A program made the position numbers and the translations under genes. Below are positions 1 through 12,261 of a stretch of DNA of 64,000 bases, piece after piece. This DNA comes from Beroe forskalii. Lineage: Eukaryota; Ctenophora; Nuda; Beroida; Beroidae. The notes under the pieces are model-generated. The model ran no database searches. It was not told the DNA's origin and was given only the letters and a program-made list of their open reading frames with translations. The DNA lies in the NCBI GenBank assembly GCA_011033025.1, contig WFMF01000024.1, positions 186,001 through 250,000 of the forward strand. The letters run 5' to 3'. How positions within the stretch are numbered: the first letter of the stretch is position 1; the number at the start of each line of letters is the position of its first letter.

Positions 1-67
1 CCAAGGATCAATTCACTGAAAAAGGCTCTCCCCAACTATCTAATTAATCAACTAATTAATTGCCTAA

Positions 68-2590
68 TTACACGATGGTCACCGTCACGGGCTTTGACAC
101 AATGTGCTCCCCTGTCTTCTTGACATCCATCTCGCAGATCCAATCCCCGGCAGTATAGGCTGGGTCTTTGTACATTCCCCCAATTCGAAGTCTGAAGTAC
201 CCCGTCTTTAGGTACTTCCTCTGGCGACAATGCTGAAATTATACGGGGGAAATTAGAATGGTCTGAAGTGATTGATGTGATCTCTGACATGATACGAACA
301 CCAGAATTAATCCTGTCTTGGATCAGATATCAACGATTAAAATAAAATATCCCCTCACAAAATTTATGGGAACCTTGAGGACTAATTGAGTCTAATTTAA
401 GTCTCATTGAGTCTACATTCTTGTGTAAAAGTGAAGACTAATTCACATCCATCCATTCCACCCACCTGCTTTTCCCCGTCCACAAGTTTACAGATCTGAG
501 CATTCCTTCCCTTCACCCGCTTTCCTTCGCTGTCCACTGCTCTGAAGAACAGACGACATTTCTTCTTAGCTTCGCATTCTAGTGTCGCGTTCGTTGACAC
601 CATGGTAACAGTGTCCTCTGCTGGGGTGGTATCATCTGGGGTGGTATCATCATCTGGGGTGGTATCATCTGGGGTGGTATCATCTGGGGTGGTATCATCT
701 GGGGTGGTATCATCTGGGGTGGTATCATCTGGGGTGGTATCATCTGGGGTGGTATCATCAGCAGTATCATCTGCTTTGGTGGCATCATCTGGAGTGTCAT
801 CTGCAGCAGATGAGTCATCTTCTGAAAATTGTGAAATAATGAAAACTCTTTTGGTCTTCTACTCGTCACAAAGAACAATTTTCCTCTTTCTCCAACTTAA
901 TGAGGAATTTGCACAGTTTCAACTTTTGAAAACTCCAATCGTTATCCAAAATTCGGCAGATTGGAAGAGTCACTCAATAGTCGATTTAAATTGTCTATTA
1001 AAGGCACAAAATAAATTCAACGAACAAGGAGAAAAAGTCCAAGTTCACGTTTCCTTTACCACTAGGGCACGGATCCAGCTTAACATAAGTGGTGTATCCC
1101 TCCATTGGAGCGGATACAGCTGCAATAAGGGCTTCCAGATCACTTGGCTTGTCACCGGAGAGAGTACCCATCGTAACATTTTCCCCTTTTCTGAGAGTTT
1201 TCAGGGAATGAATCGAAGGAAACAAGGAAAATAAATAGATTTATCACTGTCAGAGGGAAACAGGGAATGAATAGGTAAATATCTCTGGAAAACTGGGTAA
1301 AACACGTCAAAATTCAGAAAAATTATAATACTGCATTTATTTATGAAAGCTATACCCAACTGGGCTTTTTGCCTATATATAATTATTCCAATTTCTATGA
1401 TTTGAATGAGCTAAATGCTCTTGAAATTGAGATCTCGCAAGAGTACTCTCCCTCTCCCTCCGGAGATGGCACATATATCACTCCCAGAGGCTGCACTCAT
1501 GGGAGGCAGACTGATTTCACAGAGTCGCATGATTTCAATGAGAGGTCTATTATTTATTCTCGTTTGTACAAGTACATTTGATTTAAAATCCCGAATAGTA
1601 AACTGAAACTACGTTCAACAATATTCAAATTCCAATGTATTTGAATCAAAGAAATATTTTGAAGAAAACACAACTATGAATAAATTTAAAGAATAACACC
1701 CTAACGGTCTGACACTTACACGGTACTACTGAATACTGATTTATTATCAGTGGCGTATTAGAATCCCAAAATTATAATGACATCGATTATCAGCACACGT
1801 TTTGGCCAAGTACATTTTGATTGGTCAAATGTCAAATGGACCTAAATTAAACTGATAGTGATCGGTTTAATAAATGTTGATGTTTGTTGTTTAGTGTCAA
1901 AGTAAAATTTTGAAAAAACAGTTGGTTTTATTTAATTTTAAAATGTAAAAACCCTAACGGTCTTGACACTTACACGGTAGTACAACTGAAGGCGTAGCAG
2001 GTGGGGATGTTATTGCAGTACAACTCAGCCATCATACCAGCAGTTGCTCCCGTGAAATCGTTGTACGGGAAGAGTTTCTCCGAGTACTTCATGTTTTCTA
2101 CCGTTTTGTAGCATTCGTAGTCCGTCGCTGTTGTCAAACCTGAAATTCATAACGCAGGGATAATAACTGTAGCATTTTGTCAAACAAGCCATTAATTTCA
2201 GCAGAATATCATAACCATAATTAATTTGAGGGGGCATACTATAGGAACCAGGGGGTGTAAAGGTAAATATCTTTACAGGTGGGGGTGCAGGGAAGAAAAT
2301 TACCATCTGTCAAAAAATCCAAGAATTTCAGTTGAAGATTATCACTGCAATAAATAACTGAAGGCACAGGAAACGGGGGGATAGGTTTGTGTAGAGGTAA
2401 ATTCCCGGTGAATATTTTGGGACAAATGATCGGCATTTGCTGAGGAATAAAGATGATCAACGTTCTACCGAGTCCTCAGTCTCGAAAGCTACCCTGTGGA
2501 TCACTGTATGGGGCAGATGGAGAATTGCGTACAATGAATCTTACCGGTGATCACAACGACACCCAACAGAGCAAGGAGTAAGTGATTCAT
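68..2590 (-). CDS. Small secreted protein with signal peptide, Asp/Thr/Pro repeat linker and Ig-like C-terminus
   Basis: Five exons can be joined with GT-AG borders and matching phases: 2545-2590, 1974-2139, 1060-1190, 466-821 and 68-232 (stop at 68-70), giving 287 residues. Exon 1 is a signal peptide (MNHLLLALLGVVVITG). Exon 2 has three or more cysteines in a pattern loosely like a PAN/apple module (ELYCNNIPTCYAFSC). Exon 3 has an N-glycosylation sequon (NVT). Exon 4 begins with acidic Ser/Ala/Asp sequence, runs through about nine DDTTP repeats (a likely O-glycosylated stalk) and then enters a segment with NATLEC and CRLFF. Exon 5 ends with GDWICEM and an alternating hydrophobic tail, as in an Ig-like F-G hairpin. 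No transmembrane helix follows, so the product should be secreted. I do not recognise the family; PAN-like and Ig-like are inferences from short motifs. The start is the first ATG before the hydrophobic core. Confidence 0.75.
623..759. repeat. 15-bp coding minisatellite (DDTTP repeat)
   Basis: Nine copies of GGGGTGGTATCAT, mostly at 15-bp spacing with one 3-bp insertion, lie inside exon 4 of the secreted-protein gene. On the minus strand each unit reads Asp-Asp-Thr-Thr-Pro, so copy-number changes keep the frame. Confidence 0.9.
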
Positions 2591-3509
2591 GGCACCTCAA
2601 AATGTGGTGTTAGAGTTCAGTGAAAAAGTGGCTGGATCATATCTTGAAATTTAGCCTCTTGAGAGTAATAGATTTAGATCTTAGAGTTTGAAAACGAAGA
2701 GTTATGCTTAGATCATCCAAAGCATAATACAAAAAATCGATCACACCTTAACCAAAAGTATTCCCCGTCCAATAATGAAAATCTAGCATAATATAGTAAA
2801 ATGAATATCGGCCTGCAAAATTAACAAAACAGGATACGCCGGGCCATAATATTAAAAATTCCCGATCATGACGTTTTAAAACAATGACCACAGGCTAAAA
2901 ACTTTGATCCAGAATAGTGGACACCCCCTACAGCAGACAATATATACCCAATACTAAGAGTCCTAGCCGCACCAAACAGTGTCAATCTATTTCAATATTA
3001 CTGCACGTGCATGAACAACAGGCGCAGCAGAGTGCCCACATTATCACGGTCCAGAATGGGGAATTTTTGACGTCAAAACGTGTTAATTTCTCAAATTCCC
3101 AACTTTCCCCCTGTTGGCGTCAATTAGCTACTTATGGTGTCTGGGAAAGTTTCTTCAGCCCAGCCTCTGGGGCGTGTTAAGAGTATATTATCTGATATTA
3201 CCACACTCGTGAGTAGAGGGGGGACAGCAGCTGGCCCAGAGTGTAGAAAATGTGTGTTTTGATTTATTTATAGCCCCATTTATTTCTTTTTCAAAATCAA
3301 TAAATGTGATATTTTCCCTAACGTATGTATATCAGATATGCTCGTGCGAGTTTGAAATGGTTGAACTTCATGCTTTAAGGTGACTTTGAGTAAGGGATGG
3401 GATCATTGATGTGGCAGGAATTTCCCAGTGAAACTAATAATTGGACCATGCAAAAAAGCAAAAATCATAATCAGATTTGAGAGATGTAGTGTCGGTTTCG
3501 GTAGGCCAG

Positions 3510-3560
3510 AAACTACCGGTTAAATGGCATTCCGGTTACGGTTCGGTTAACCGGTAGTTT
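3510..3560. repeat. Perfect 14-bp inverted repeat
   Basis: AAACTACCGGTTAA at 3510-3523 is exactly reversed at 3547-3560 with a 23-base loop rich in GGTTA/CGGTT. It looks like the core of a small fold-back repeat; no flanking duplication is visible. Confidence 0.7.
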
Positions 3561-4839
3561 CCAAGTTTACCACTCGAATTAATTAAATAATAATAAAAGA
3601 GAAGTGAGACCAAATGTTAGCAATATCCTGCAAACTTCGACGATAAAGTTTGGAACCCTGCCAATTGTCGTGATGGATATAACTTCTCAGATCACGTGAT
3701 AAATGTACCTCTCTGAGCTTTTGTGCTAATGTAAAACGATCGGCTTATTCATTGCTGATTACCGATATCTGTTTTCTTTGAAGACCTGTTATACCTGCAA
3801 TAAAGTTAGCAAATCATTGAATACTTCCATCGTCTATTGACTTCAAAAGATAAAAGCAGAACTTTTACCACCTCAATCTATAGATCAGATTATAAAAAAT
3901 CTGGCTCTTATGTTTAGAAATTCTAACTTTCTATTTTCGGATGATTAGTCTTTGTCTGGTTCGTCTTTCTGTGAAGATTTAACATTAATTGGAAACAAAA
4001 CATAAAGCTCTGTATCACTTTTATAACAAAAGTACTGAATTCAACATAAAACAATGGGGGGGGGTGAGTTGATCCCGTGATCACTGCTGAAATTTATGAT
4101 CAATCATCAACTTGAAAATAAACTTGATAATATTTTCTTGATCCTTTGTCATTATATTCAAGTTCAGGATTCAGGATACATATCCTGAGATGGTTTGAAT
4201 GTTTACAAGAAATAAATGTCATACAGAAGCAATCAGATTTATTGCAAACAATAAAAATATACATACAATGCCGATCAAGACAATAAAAATATATTTCAAG
4301 GATTAGTAGTAAACAGTCCATTGCTTAAGGGAGTCAGACAACGTCTGATAATCGAGGGATGAATAACATAACGATTCGTCGATTTAGGCTACCTCTGAAC
4401 AAAAAACAGCTAAGATTTTAAGGCGCCGCTAAGAAAACATTGGTTGCCCCTCCTCCCTTTTCGAAACACAAGGAAATATTTGATAACAAAAAAACAGATG
4501 TAATCGGTTACTGGAATTGATAATTCCTTGACATCGTCATGTCACCCTTGATAGATAAAGTATTATGATATGTACAAGTATTCTGTAGAGCATAATCTAA
4601 CTGATAAAACAAACATGATTTTAAGAATTGGGAGATATTCTCTTGAAAAATATATTTTCATAAACTTGCCTACGTAGGATTAATCAGCATTAATAACAAA
4701 ACAACAAACCAGATGGGTACATAATATTGTGTGGAAAGACAAATATAACGTTATATCATATACTTCATGATTAGAGAATAAATAAATAAATAATTTTTAA
4801 AGATAAAAGTAGTGTAACCATGGTGTCCAAACCTAATTT

Positions 4840-4871
4840 ACGCCGCGTTATGCGACGGTGTAACGCGGCGT
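4840..4871. repeat. Perfect GC-rich hairpin
   Basis: ACGCCGCGTTA (4840-4850) pairs perfectly with 4861-4871 around a 10-base loop. It is a GC-rich hairpin in otherwise AT-rich DNA. A further GCGGC-rich stretch follows at about 4897-4912. Confidence 0.75.
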
Positions 4872-5446
4872 ATTACGATTTTTCCGTGCTGAAAATGCGG
4901 CATTGCGGCGCTTACTTATGAGTGATTATCAATTAAAAGAATTGAGCTTTGCATTGTCAGCACAGAAAAGCACAATACTTCGAATAACATCTTGGCGTTA
5001 CACGGCGTGAACTATAGTTCGGTACCACACACAGTAAAACATATATTGCAATGCAATCCCAATGCCACCTCTCAAAATACATAATTAAGTAGTTTTTACA
5101 ACAACGTACACAAACCATTATTATATATTGATTCTTGTTTATATAATACGATATATAGTACAACCTTAATATATTGAAATAAATATAATAGAATCTTCCA
5201 GAAGTAATTCAAATTATATAACTCAGATCTTATCTAATTTTCAATAATTTAACTACACTTCTACCTACCACGCCTTACCATAAAAATTCTTATTCACGGC
5301 CATTTTGAATCTTGTTTTTGACATATTCACTCTGTTCGATACATTTCCGTTTGTCAACTCCGATTATAGGTACCTTGGCTTTCTTTAGATAATATTCTGA
5401 TTAAGTTAGTAACGCCATATATCTGTAATAACCACAGCCCCCCACA

Positions 5447-8400
5447 TCAGGAAGTAATAACAGGTTTGTACTTGCCGTGAGCGTTACCATAGGAACCACT
5501 AACTGCACGTGAGGATGTTGCGTGGTTACCGCGCGGTGGCGGGGATGCTGCTGTCACGTGCGGCATTTCACGTGTCACGTGGGTCATGTCACGAGTCACG
5601 TGGGACGAGTCACGTGATATGTCACGGGATAAGTCACGCGTTACAGAGTCTGGTATCGGTACCATCAGCGGGGCTCGGGGGATTGGTTTCAGAGGGGTGT
5701 GGGGGTAGAGCGAGTTGTCGCCGAATCTGTGATTCGTTGATCTGAAGATGGGAGACATCGATAGGGAATTTCATGCGATAAATCGTGCAGTCGTCAATAA
5801 AATTCCAATTCAAAGCAGTGCCAAAAACAGAGAAGGGGCGGGTTTCTTTACTTTTCATTTCCATGAATTAATTGTACATCTGTCTGGCAAATGCAACATA
5901 TTTTGAATTTTGAATAGTAAATAAATTGAACAAAAACCTATAAAAGGGCGCAAATAAACAGTAAGAACCCTACCTGTCCTTGCATTTCCTGTAGTGATGC
6001 ATTCCTATCAGCAGAACCACAACGATAAGGAGCGTCACGAAGATCACCACGATTATTATGTAAATTGTGTCACCTGACGGAGATAATCGAATTCCAAATA
6101 TGGGCAATGAACCCGATTTGATGCATCAGGGAATTTTTGGGAAAATAGGGGGCGGATATTACTTAGTTAAGAAATAAAACCCCGATTTCATGCATATGGA
6201 AATTTATGGAGAAATGGGGGGATAATACTGATCAGTTCAAAAATGGTGTTCATTTTCTTCTTCTCTCCGTCTGAAAATCGCGTACCTTTATACCAGGGGT
6301 TAGGGTTGGAGGATATCTGACAAAGTTTACCGTTCACCTTACTACTGACAACTTCATACTCATCAGGACACGAAGAGATGCACGTTCTGTCTTCTGAAAT
6401 AATGTACGTTGCGAAGGCCAAATAATAATAGAAAATAATCACAACGAATTCAAAATTTGAAATATAAGTTCCTCGCACATTTCAAGATTAGAATTTCTCT
6501 ATTTTTTGCGTTATCTCCGACCAATTCATGATTTCCCAGCGATTTTAAAGAATTCTCCACGAAAGCAAACCTCATAAAAAATCCCCGCTTACCTTCCAGT
6601 AAGAAGAGGTTATCTGCACAGCTGGAACACACGTTGTAATCAGTGCACGTGAAACACGTGGGATGGCAGGGGAGACAGCGCCGCGCACTCGCTGCGTAGT
6701 AACCGAACTGCGGACACGTGGCAACGCACGTGGTACTACCACTACCATCTGACAAAGAGGAGGAAGAGAGTCAGATAATATCACGTGGCAGATGTACGGG
6801 AGATAGTCACCAACATTAGATTGCCCCAACTATATAACCCAACTATAGACTAGAGATCCGAGTATGCCCAGGTTCTAGTGTCTTGCTGCTACTATGGCCT
6901 ATGCCTCGAGAATGTTGCACTTTGAAGACTAAGAAGATTGTCATTGCTAATTGGGCAGACATGCCCCGAGCATCAAAACTGGAATAGGTTACAAGTCAAT
7001 CTTTAAAGTCAACATTCGATGCTTACCATTGGCTATGAGGGAGTACAGGGCACATGGCGGATGGGAGGAGTTGGCAGTGTGCTTAGTACCGTACAGTATC
7101 AACTCGAAATACGTCAGTTCACCTGCAATCGGGCGGAGTGTATGAATTACATCTGAGAAATTGGTGCCATTGTAAGATCAATACTTCGAAAAAATTTTAA
7201 AAAGACAAAGAAGCAAAAAAACTTTAAAAAGAGACAAAAACTCGAATGTATAACTCACCATCTCCCGCGCTTTCTATTGAGAGTTTCCAGGTCCCAGCTG
7301 CTCTTTCTCCCCACATCTGTACGGACAGAAAACTCCACCTGATGCGAAAAAATTATAGACAGTGGGATTTGAGCAAAATTTGTCAGCAATGTCACGCACC
7401 AATTTATTCGTTTCGTCTGATAGAGATAGGGTATGTTTTCCATAAGAATTATTACATGGCTCATAAGCCCTTATTTGCTACCATATACATCAGGGTATTT
7501 CTATAGTATAGGGTCGGTCAGATCCTATAACCCCATGTTATGTGGTCGTTTCCGACCCTATAACCCCGGATTTTCCGGGGTTATAGGGTCGGGAACAACC
7601 TATAACCCCTTATATGATAGCAACTCAGTAAAAGTCAATCGAATTTGCATAATTTGGATGGGACAAACATAGATCTGCATTCTGTGGTAATAGAATTTAT
7701 ACATTCCACGATGAACAAAATGTTCAAGGTGACGTCTTTATCAAGATTTACAGCAGTGGGTTGATGGCAAAATCTGTAATTCTTCCTGCAAGACACACCA
7801 CCAACGATTTAGCACTAATTTGTTCTGATCCGGGCCGGATGTAAATTTACACATCAACCTGTCTGACGGCTGTATGCTACTTGTCAAAGTCTATTTTTCA
7901 CGTTATTACGTATTTTTAGCGCGTTAATTTTTGTGGTTTCGCCATGTAATATCACCATAGGTCTCAGGAGTACCTAATACCACATTGTTTTTTGAACTCG
8001 GCTTCGCCTCGTCCAAAACAAACCATTATTGACCTCAGCTTCGCTTCGGCCAATAATGCGTCTATATATAGTTCGCGCTTCGCGCTCACTACATATATGT
8101 GGTATTAGGTTACTCCTTCGACCTATAGTTCTATATTATAGAAACACTAGCGTTTGCCCGCGAAGATTCGCGGAAACAATCAACCTGATACCTTTGGTTC
8201 ATCTTGTATCTAGCAGCCAACAGCTACTTGCTTCATGACCTCATCTTGGAATTTGTTAAGTAATTGGATCACCATTACCGCTTACCGAGGATTACAGATA
8301 TTCGCGGAAATGCACCGCACAACATACTTTGTAATTTGAGATCACCTATATAGTATTGCCTTTCCATAGCATATATTAGCATTAGTAAACGCATGATATT

Positions 8401-10633
8401 TATTATGCAAATAAATAATCAACGGATGGTCCAATTCAAATTTTCCTTAAATAGTAATAAGCCCTTAATTGGGAGAAGATTTTCCCGAAAAAACGATCAA
8501 AAATATCAAATGCACTTCATTTTACACAGACAGACAGATGCATTTTATTAATATAGATTCATGCTTCTAAAAACCCAGACGTTATTTACAGATGCTTCGT
8601 AGTTATTTAGTAGCGATGAAAACACCTAAAAAATCTAAAAACCTAAAAAACCTAAAAAACCCTGACAAACCTGACGAATCCCTGGTTGTTGTTATCGGAA
8701 GGTCTCTCTGTGAGAAGCGGAGAGACGGTTCCGGAGGGGGAGATAAGGTGGATCTTCAGCGAGCCTGGCAGATTGGTGACGTCATACACAGGGGCAGGGG
8801 TCACGCAAACAATGTCAAGGACCATTTTTTGGCAAACAACAAAAATGAAGGTCACTGTATCTGGTAATATTTTGCCAAATTGTACCTTACCCCCTTACCC
8901 ATTCATATAACTTCAGTTCGAGCAGTTATTGGGTCAAGTGTTGGTATACTTACAAAGTGTGTTTCTCAACACAACCCCAGATTGGACACACTTACCCCTG
9001 TTTTCATGTTCGATACTGAGAATGGCTTGGACGTGTTCCAAGATGGAGACCTCCTTGCTCAGCCCAATGCAGGCTGTCACATTGATAATAACCGTCTTCT
9101 TCTCGCTGTTCCGGATAACTGTGTCCCTGTTGGAGCAAGGTGATTGGTTGTTGGATTTCATACGACGAGTTTGATTGGTCGTTTAGTTTCATGCGACGAG
9201 TTTGATTGGTTGTTGGATTTCATGCGACGAGTTTGATTGGTTGTTTTGACTCGAATTAAGATTCTGATTGCTTGCTTCATTTCAGTATTGGTTTTACTTT
9301 CTCGTCCCTGATGAAGAGAAGAGCACCGTGATATTGGATGTTTTTATTGGATGTTTTGATTCAAAATATGGTTTTGATTTATCATTCGGCACTGTGTTAA
9401 TATACCACATATCAGATATATTCTCGCTTACCTCTGGGTAACGTATTTAGAAGGGACAATGATCCTGGAACACACGTGTTGCCTAGCAACCGGTTTCCAG
9501 GTTTTAGCCAGATTCACCATAGCAGCGGCATCCAGCACCCCAAATCCGGTCTTGTTGCTGACACGTCTGATGGATTACTTGATTAACGATGATTGACTTT
9601 GTGAGCTATTTGGAAACGATTAATGATACGAAGTTTGAAAATCAGGCGCTTTTGAATCATCTGTCGTAGTCGTCGTCAACAATGATCAATGAACTCAATC
9701 CCAGAATTTTTCTCATTGACTATCCCTATGATGAGTGATGACAACATTATCTTATGATGTTTCTTTCAGAGTGCTTTAAGTTCACATTATAACACTCTCC
9801 TGCTGACTCACCGCTTAGCTCCATTGATGACAGAGTCTCTGTCTGAAGGGTGAGCTGAGCTGTGCACTATGAGGTGCTGCACGTCACGCCATGACAGATC
9901 AGGACTGAAATGGACCAATCGCTATTGAAGTATTAAATACGGCGATCCCTCCGTATATTGTCTACTCACATATATGCGTTATGGGCCAGGGGGTCCTTTC
10001 CGAACAGACTTAAGTCAAAAAAACGGACCTTAGTCAAATCTTTGATAATAATATAAAATTTGCAATTAACTTTTTCCCTGGACTAGAATCTACTCACTTA
10101 GCACTAAGAGCCAGGGCGATGACGCCTGCTGCAAGAGGTGCAGCCGCTGAGGTACCTCCGTGTTTATCTGTACATCCGGAGTTCAGATCTGTGGTTGCCT
10201 GGCGAAATAATATAGGGTAGGAGTAATAGGGCATTTTAAGATAGGGCATTGTTGCCTGGCAAAAAATAGGGCATAAGTATAAGGGCATTTCAAGATAGTA
10301 CATTGTTGTCTGACAAAATAATAGGGCATAAGAATGAAGTGAGATATACTATTGTTTTAAACATTGTCAGTTGAAAACTTGATAAATAAACTAAGAAATT
10401 CAATGCTCAATCTAAGCACAGATCATAACATCATGTTGACATTACAACAATAATATGCTAAAATAGCAATTATATTAGCAATTATATCAGCAATTATATT
10501 AGCAGTTTGAAGTAAAATGAAACTCACAATTTTACGGTCAGCTGGAGTCCCAGAACTGTAAGCTGCAGCTAAAGTCGCACTACACTCTTCTACATAGGCA
10601 GGAACTTGACCCTTGTCATTCACTGCACTGATC
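5447..10633 (-). CDS. Furin/kexin-type proprotein convertase, 3' exons (catalytic Ser to cytoplasmic tail)
   Basis: Subtilisin-like protease of the secretory pathway that cleaves precursors after basic residues. Twelve phase-consistent exons on the minus strand: 10528-10633, 10098-10198, 9812-9904, 9432-9566, 8996-9126, 8671-8764, 7259-7338, 7027-7122, 6593-6748, 6286-6393, 5974-6073 and 5447-5741 (stop 5447-5449), about 498 residues. Visible in order: end of the S8 domain (VEECSATLAAAYSSG), catalytic serine in HGGTSAAAPLAAGV, PDLSWRDVQHL, GFGVLDAAAMV, the P domain (LEHVQAILSIEH, HLISPSGT, WGERAAGTWKLSIES, ELILYG), two furin-like Cys-rich repeats (CLPCHPTCFTC), one strongly hydrophobic TM helix (exon 5974-6073) and a cytosolic tail of roughly 100 residues with repeated TRD/SRD/HVTR motifs. 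The exons for propeptide, catalytic Asp, His and oxyanion Asn were not found upstream. Furin-like by layout; which paralogue is unclear. Confidence 0.93.
5506..5616. repeat. Cluster of six CACGTG palindromes inside the convertase tail exon
   Basis: CACGTG occurs at 5506, 5555, 5569, 5576, 5597 and 5611, embedded in a degenerate GTCACG(T/A)G repeat. In the minus-strand frame it encodes the HVTRD/HVTRE/SRD repeats of the cytosolic tail. It is both a coding repeat and a dense array of canonical E-box sequences; regulatory use is only a possibility. Confidence 0.7.
7552..7592. repeat. Perfect 19-bp stem hairpin in a convertase intron
   Basis: The stem at 7552-7570 (starts CCGACCCTATAACCCC) pairs perfectly with 7574-7592 around a 3-base loop. 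Nearby copies of CCTATAACCCC at about 7525 and 7600 suggest this is the heart of a small palindromic repeat family lying between P-domain exons. Confidence 0.85.
7957..8126. mobile_element. 170-bp MITE with about 29-bp terminal inverted repeats
   Basis: The left end (ATAGGTCTCAGGAGTACCTA..., 7957 on) and the right end (to 8126) are inverted copies with two or three differences, both continuing into CCTAATACCACAT. The interior carries several small GCTTCGC-type hairpins. It lies within a convertase intron. No clear target duplication was seen, so no superfamily is assigned. Confidence 0.7.
9141..9246. repeat. 31-bp tandem repeat, three units plus a partial
   Basis: Three successive 31-bp units beginning TGATTGGTTGTTGGATTTCA and ending GCGACGAGTT, followed by a partial fourth. 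They sit in the intron just upstream (minus strand) of convertase exon 8996-9126. Confidence 0.85.
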
Positions 10634-10721
10634 CTGAAATGAAATGGTCTCCAAATTACAGCGTGGATAATGAATCGCCGACCTATACAGTAGGCACGAA
10701 TAACAAGCGTATTCGCCATAA

Positions 10722-10865
10722 GGGATCGTTCACATATTACGTAATCAATTTTTGGCCGATTTCAACCAAGTTTACAGTAGTTGTATTTGTTACAATAACA
10801 TGTAACGTTATCATTCGGAAACCCCCTCCCCCCTCTAGGTGATTACGTAATATGTGAACGACCCC
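10722..10865. mobile_element. 144-bp MITE, PIF/Harbinger-like (TAA target duplication)
   Basis: The ends GGGATCGTTCACATATTACG (left) and the inverted GGGGTCGTTCACATATTACG (right) pair over about 26 bp with one mismatch. TAA precedes the left end (10719-10721) and follows the right end (10866-10868). A 3-bp TWA duplication with TIRs starting GGG is typical of PIF/Harbinger MITEs; the superfamily call is inferred from that alone. Non-coding. Confidence 0.8.
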
Positions 10866-12146
10866 TAATAATCATGCTTCAAGATAGCGCATAGTGAGCT
10901 CCGCGTGCGAAAAACACCCCGCAAAAAATAGGTGGTTGAACGTCACTATTACTACATTGCGCTATGATGCCAATGAAGTCATCTCAACTGCATATTATAA
11001 TGGCCAGCAGGATTTCCTAGAGGGTAATTATCATCTTTATTCTCTATGGGATAATAAGGTTTTCGAAGTTTTTAGAGGAAGTTTTTAGAGGAAGTTTCCC
11101 CTTCCACGAGCTAAATTTTCCTAAAATTAGGAATGCAAACCCACTGCTATTCTAAACACAAGTGAATAATTTCCCTGCTTTTGAGTTATAAAAGTAACTT
11201 TCGTTGATAACGTTAACTCACACTTGAGTTAAAAAGGTTAGCATTTGGTTCCCACTGGAAACACAATGCGCAACAGGAGAGAATTCCCTCCGACTTTTTG
11301 GACCTACCATGGCATTTTTATGTATTAAATCAAATTTTTCGCTCATTCTGTGATTCAAAATTTACCGGACGACACTGAAAGCCTAATTGCAAGTCTCTAA
11401 TAACGCGGCCAAGTTACCAGAACACCGCATTAATCACTAAATAACTCCATTCACTATGTAGATACCATCTGCAGTACAATAGTTTAATATATACGTTAAA
11501 TCCGTCATGCAGACTGCTGAAAAGGCATTCAATATTATATCATAAATTGCTTCATGTAATTTGAATTTAACTATTGGTATCCCAATTGAAATCTAAGTAG
11601 TTATCAGGGTGAAAGAATTTTGGACAAGATTAAGTGGATTATACCCGTAGTATTGAGTTTACTTTGATGAAATTTGGAATTAAATCGCACGAAAATTCTA
11701 AACGCAAGGAAACATTTTATTTGCATCGATGCTATAAAGCTAACTTTTGCACTCTCTCAGTAGGTGATTACAGCGGCTTGAATGCAGTAAATTCAAGAAG
11801 CGTGTAATCGTCTTTACTGCGGAGCCGAGCCAATTAACAACTGGAAAATGAAAATATCTCACAGGAGAGAATTCTCTCCACCCTTTTACACTTTTAGACC
11901 TGCGTAACAACAGTACAGGCTGACCACAGGCAATATTAGGCGGAGAGAAGCTGTGTTCTTGAAAGCGTCGCTGAGTGCCAGCCACGTATATATATGTGGA
12001 TATTGGACCAGCCTATAAATCCAATGTCTTATCTATAGAGGTGTATGAGTATACTACAAACATAACAAAATACTGTACATCGATTTTCTAATTCAAGGAT
12101 TGACATATGAGGCGGAAGAGACTAAACTGTGAATCATCAGCGGTTA

Positions 12147-12261
12147 CCCTACAGTTGTAAGGTCTCCCTGCCATCTGCGATGTCGGTGTCCCATCAGCAG
12201 GTGACAAAGGGAAACGGAGGGGTTTCGGCCCACGTACCCCTCACAGCTTACAACTGCAGGG
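12147..12261. other. GC-rich structured block, unidentified
   Basis: Within AT-rich DNA a GC-rich block of about 115-190 bp is closed by a 15-bp inverted repeat with one mismatch (12147-12161 against 12247-12261, CCCTACAGTTGTAAG). Internal stems are possible around GGGGTTTCGGCCCACG. It could be a structured RNA or a short interspersed element. I found no tRNA-type promoter boxes, hammerhead core or protein family match. Confidence 0.35.

Larger units (their letters stand above)
2591..5446. other. Intergenic region without a recognisable gene
   Basis: AT-rich spacer between the secreted-protein start and the convertase stop codon. Short open frames here lack family motifs or splice partners. 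It holds two perfect hairpins (3510-3560 and 4840-4871, listed separately) and a partial copy of the GTCAGACAACGTCTGA palindrome near 4333, a motif that recurs in the window as a MITE terminus. Confidence 0.6.

Noticed and set aside
602-1234. 210-codon plus-strand frame with GVVSS repeats
   Set aside because: It is the reverse reading of the DDTTP minisatellite plus an intron; the minus-strand exon model with matching phases explains the region.
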